Assembly: GCA_001782975.1 (NCBI GenBank)
Contig: MFQD01000003.1
Coordinates: 18,846-25,330, forward strand
Reading direction: 5' to 3'
DNA length: 6,485 nucleotides
DNA from: Candidatus Magasanikbacteria bacterium RIFCSPHIGHO2_02_FULL_50_9b
Lineage (GTDB): Bacteria > Patescibacteriota > Patescibacteriia > Magasanikbacterales > 2-02-FULL-50-9b
Positions within the stretch are counted from its first letter, which is position 1. Every line of letters begins with the position of its first letter. The position numbers and the translations under genes were made by a program. Shown here in pieces: positions 5,547 through 6,485 of this stretch. The notes below the pieces were generated by a model. It was not told the DNA's origin and did no database searches. It saw only the letters and a program-made list of their open reading frames with translations.

Positions 5547-6485
5547 TCAGGGCGTTTTCGGTGTATACGCAGAAATGCCTGCGCAAAAATTCGAAGCCTC
5601 ATTTAACGTTTTGATCATTTCTTTGTTGCTCACGCCGGCATCACTGAATATTTTGACGATGCTTGGGCAATCTTCTTTACCGATGAAAACGCAGCCAGTT
5701 GCTTGCATATATTGATCACACAATTGTTTGTTGATTTTGCTGGCAAATAATTTTGGATTCATGTGTTTGGTGCAATATGCAATAATTTCTGGATCAGTTT
5801 TTGCCGCTTCAATAGGATTTGATTTTGTTTTTTCCAAATATGCCAAGCACACAGTTTCCACCCACCGCGTTTCAACGGCGTAGCCCTTGGGACAGATTGA
5901 ACCGCTTTTGACAATCTCGTCCAATTTAAAGAAGTACCACGAGCCACCTTGCACGGGCGAATCAATCAATTTGCCGCCGGTTTGCGGCGTCGTGCCCGTT
6001 GACGTTCCATTGCGACCATCTTTGCTAATTTTTCCGCCACTACCTTCGGTGTAATAACCCGGATTTGGGTAGTATCCCGGCTCTGGTTCATCACCGCGCG
6101 TTGGTGGCTCGCGTACCGGAGGTCCTTTTGCTGATGGAGGTTCGCGTGCGGGTGGCACCGTTATATTGATTCCGGTACGGGTTTTTTGTGTGGTGCGCGA
6201 TGGAGTTTTTCTCGGCTTATTTTGGGGATTTTCATTTTTAATTATTTGCATCTCCGGCGATTTGAGAATATTCGTGACTACCCGTTTTGATCCGCCCTGC
6301 GCTGATTCTGTTGTTGGCGTTGGTGGTTGTGGAATGCGCTGTCCACCACTGTATCCCGGCGCTGGTGGGTTGCCGACCGGCAGTTCAACGACCGTAGCCG
6401 CTGATTTAATACAGTACCACGGAATTTTTGCCGCGCGGGAGCTACTGGTTGACCGATCGCGTGATGAACCACGCGCCGCTTCTTT
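5547..6485 (-). CDS. secreted Cys-rich protein, paralogue of protein A (protein B), 5' end outside window
   Basis: The frame is open from the window edge (6485) to the stop at 5547, giving 312 visible residues. The first ATG, at 6251, is internal: the 78 codons before it have no stop and encode IPWYCIKSA, matching the PPWYCKAV motif of protein A. The signal peptide should lie beyond the edge. Visible residues about 26-190 are a Pro/Thr/Gly-rich linker with three PGY motifs, including GDEPEPGYY, close to GDDEQPGYY of protein A. Counted from the internal ATG, the C-terminal domain (about 115-230) has cysteines at 120, 135, 160, 178, 187, 195 and 223, all aligned with protein A. A second aromatic motif, SWYFFK, occurs at 104-109. 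The protein is larger than protein A, mainly through its linker. Function is unknown; extracellular location is inferred from the paralogue. The 220-residue secreted protein gene follows after 12 bases. Confidence 0.85.
   Translation of the reverse strand, partial: KEAARGSSRDRSTSSSRAAKIPWYCIKSAATVVELPVGNPPAPGYSGGQRIPQPPTPTTESAQGGSKRVVTNILKSPEMQIIKNENPQNKPRKTPSRTTQKTRTGINITVPPAREPPSAKGPPVREPPTRGDEPEPGYYPNPGYYTEGSGGKISKDGRNGTSTGTTPQTGGKLIDSPVQGGSWYFFKLDEIVKSGSICPKGYAVETRWVETVCLAYLEKTKSNPIEAAKTDPEIIAYCTKHMNPKLFASKINKQLCDQYMQATGCVFIGKEDCPSIVKIFSDAGVSNKEMIKTLNEASNFCAGISAYTPKTP
6090..6155 (-). repeat. imperfect 11-residue tandem repeat in protein B linker
   Basis: Two consecutive 11-residue units, PPAREPPSAKG and PPVREPPTRGD, match at seven or more positions. 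The DNA is also similar (GGTGGCTCGCGTACC against GGAGGTTCGCGTGCG on the plus strand), so a tandem duplication of about 33 bases within the linker is likely. The repeat lies directly before the PGYY motifs. Confidence 0.6.

Noticed and set aside
6278..6472. 64-codon open frame on the minus strand
   Set aside because: It lies in a different frame from protein B, whose own frame is open here and encodes the conserved PWYC motif. It is a shadow frame.

Overview
The window is a compact, protein-coding bacterial segment with no RNA gene and no stretch over about 30 bases outside genes. It carries seven genes, two of them cut by the window edges. Very short spacers, overlapping gene ends, weak or absent Shine-Dalgarno sites and many secreted or membrane proteins of unknown function suggest a Patescibacteria (CPR)-type genome. 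That assignment is an inference from style and from family resemblance; there is no rRNA or marker gene to settle it. The standard genetic code is used: no in-frame UGA needs recoding.

Left part (1-1564, + strand). The 3' end of a MacB-type ABC transporter permease is followed after 22 bases by a small membrane-anchored protein with a DUF5666-like beta domain. They look like the tail of an export operon whose ATPase and adaptor genes would lie upstream of the window.

Middle (1521-4233, - strand). A secreted, cysteine-rich protein with a Pro-Gly-Tyr repeat tract (protein A) overlaps the start of a 656-residue polytopic membrane protein with features of GT-C-type glycosyltransferases. The membrane protein gene overlaps the small + strand gene tail to tail by 44 bases.

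Right part. nth (endonuclease III, 4264-4884, +) diverges from protein A across only 30 bases. It converges with a pair of - strand genes: a second secreted cysteine-rich protein (protein B, running off the right edge) and, 12 bases after it, a 220-residue secreted protein of unknown function.

The main discovery is that proteins A and B are paralogues. Both have an N-terminal PWYC motif, a low-complexity linker with PGY motifs, and a C-terminal domain in which seven cysteines align with nearly constant spacing. Together with the WYC cysteine this gives eight, an even number that would suit disulfide bonding outside the cytoplasm. I do not recognise this family. Protein B is longer than its first visible ATG suggests, because the frame stays open to the window edge. 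The second notable point is that the endonuclease III has histidines at two of the four positions that normally bind the [4Fe-4S] cluster.
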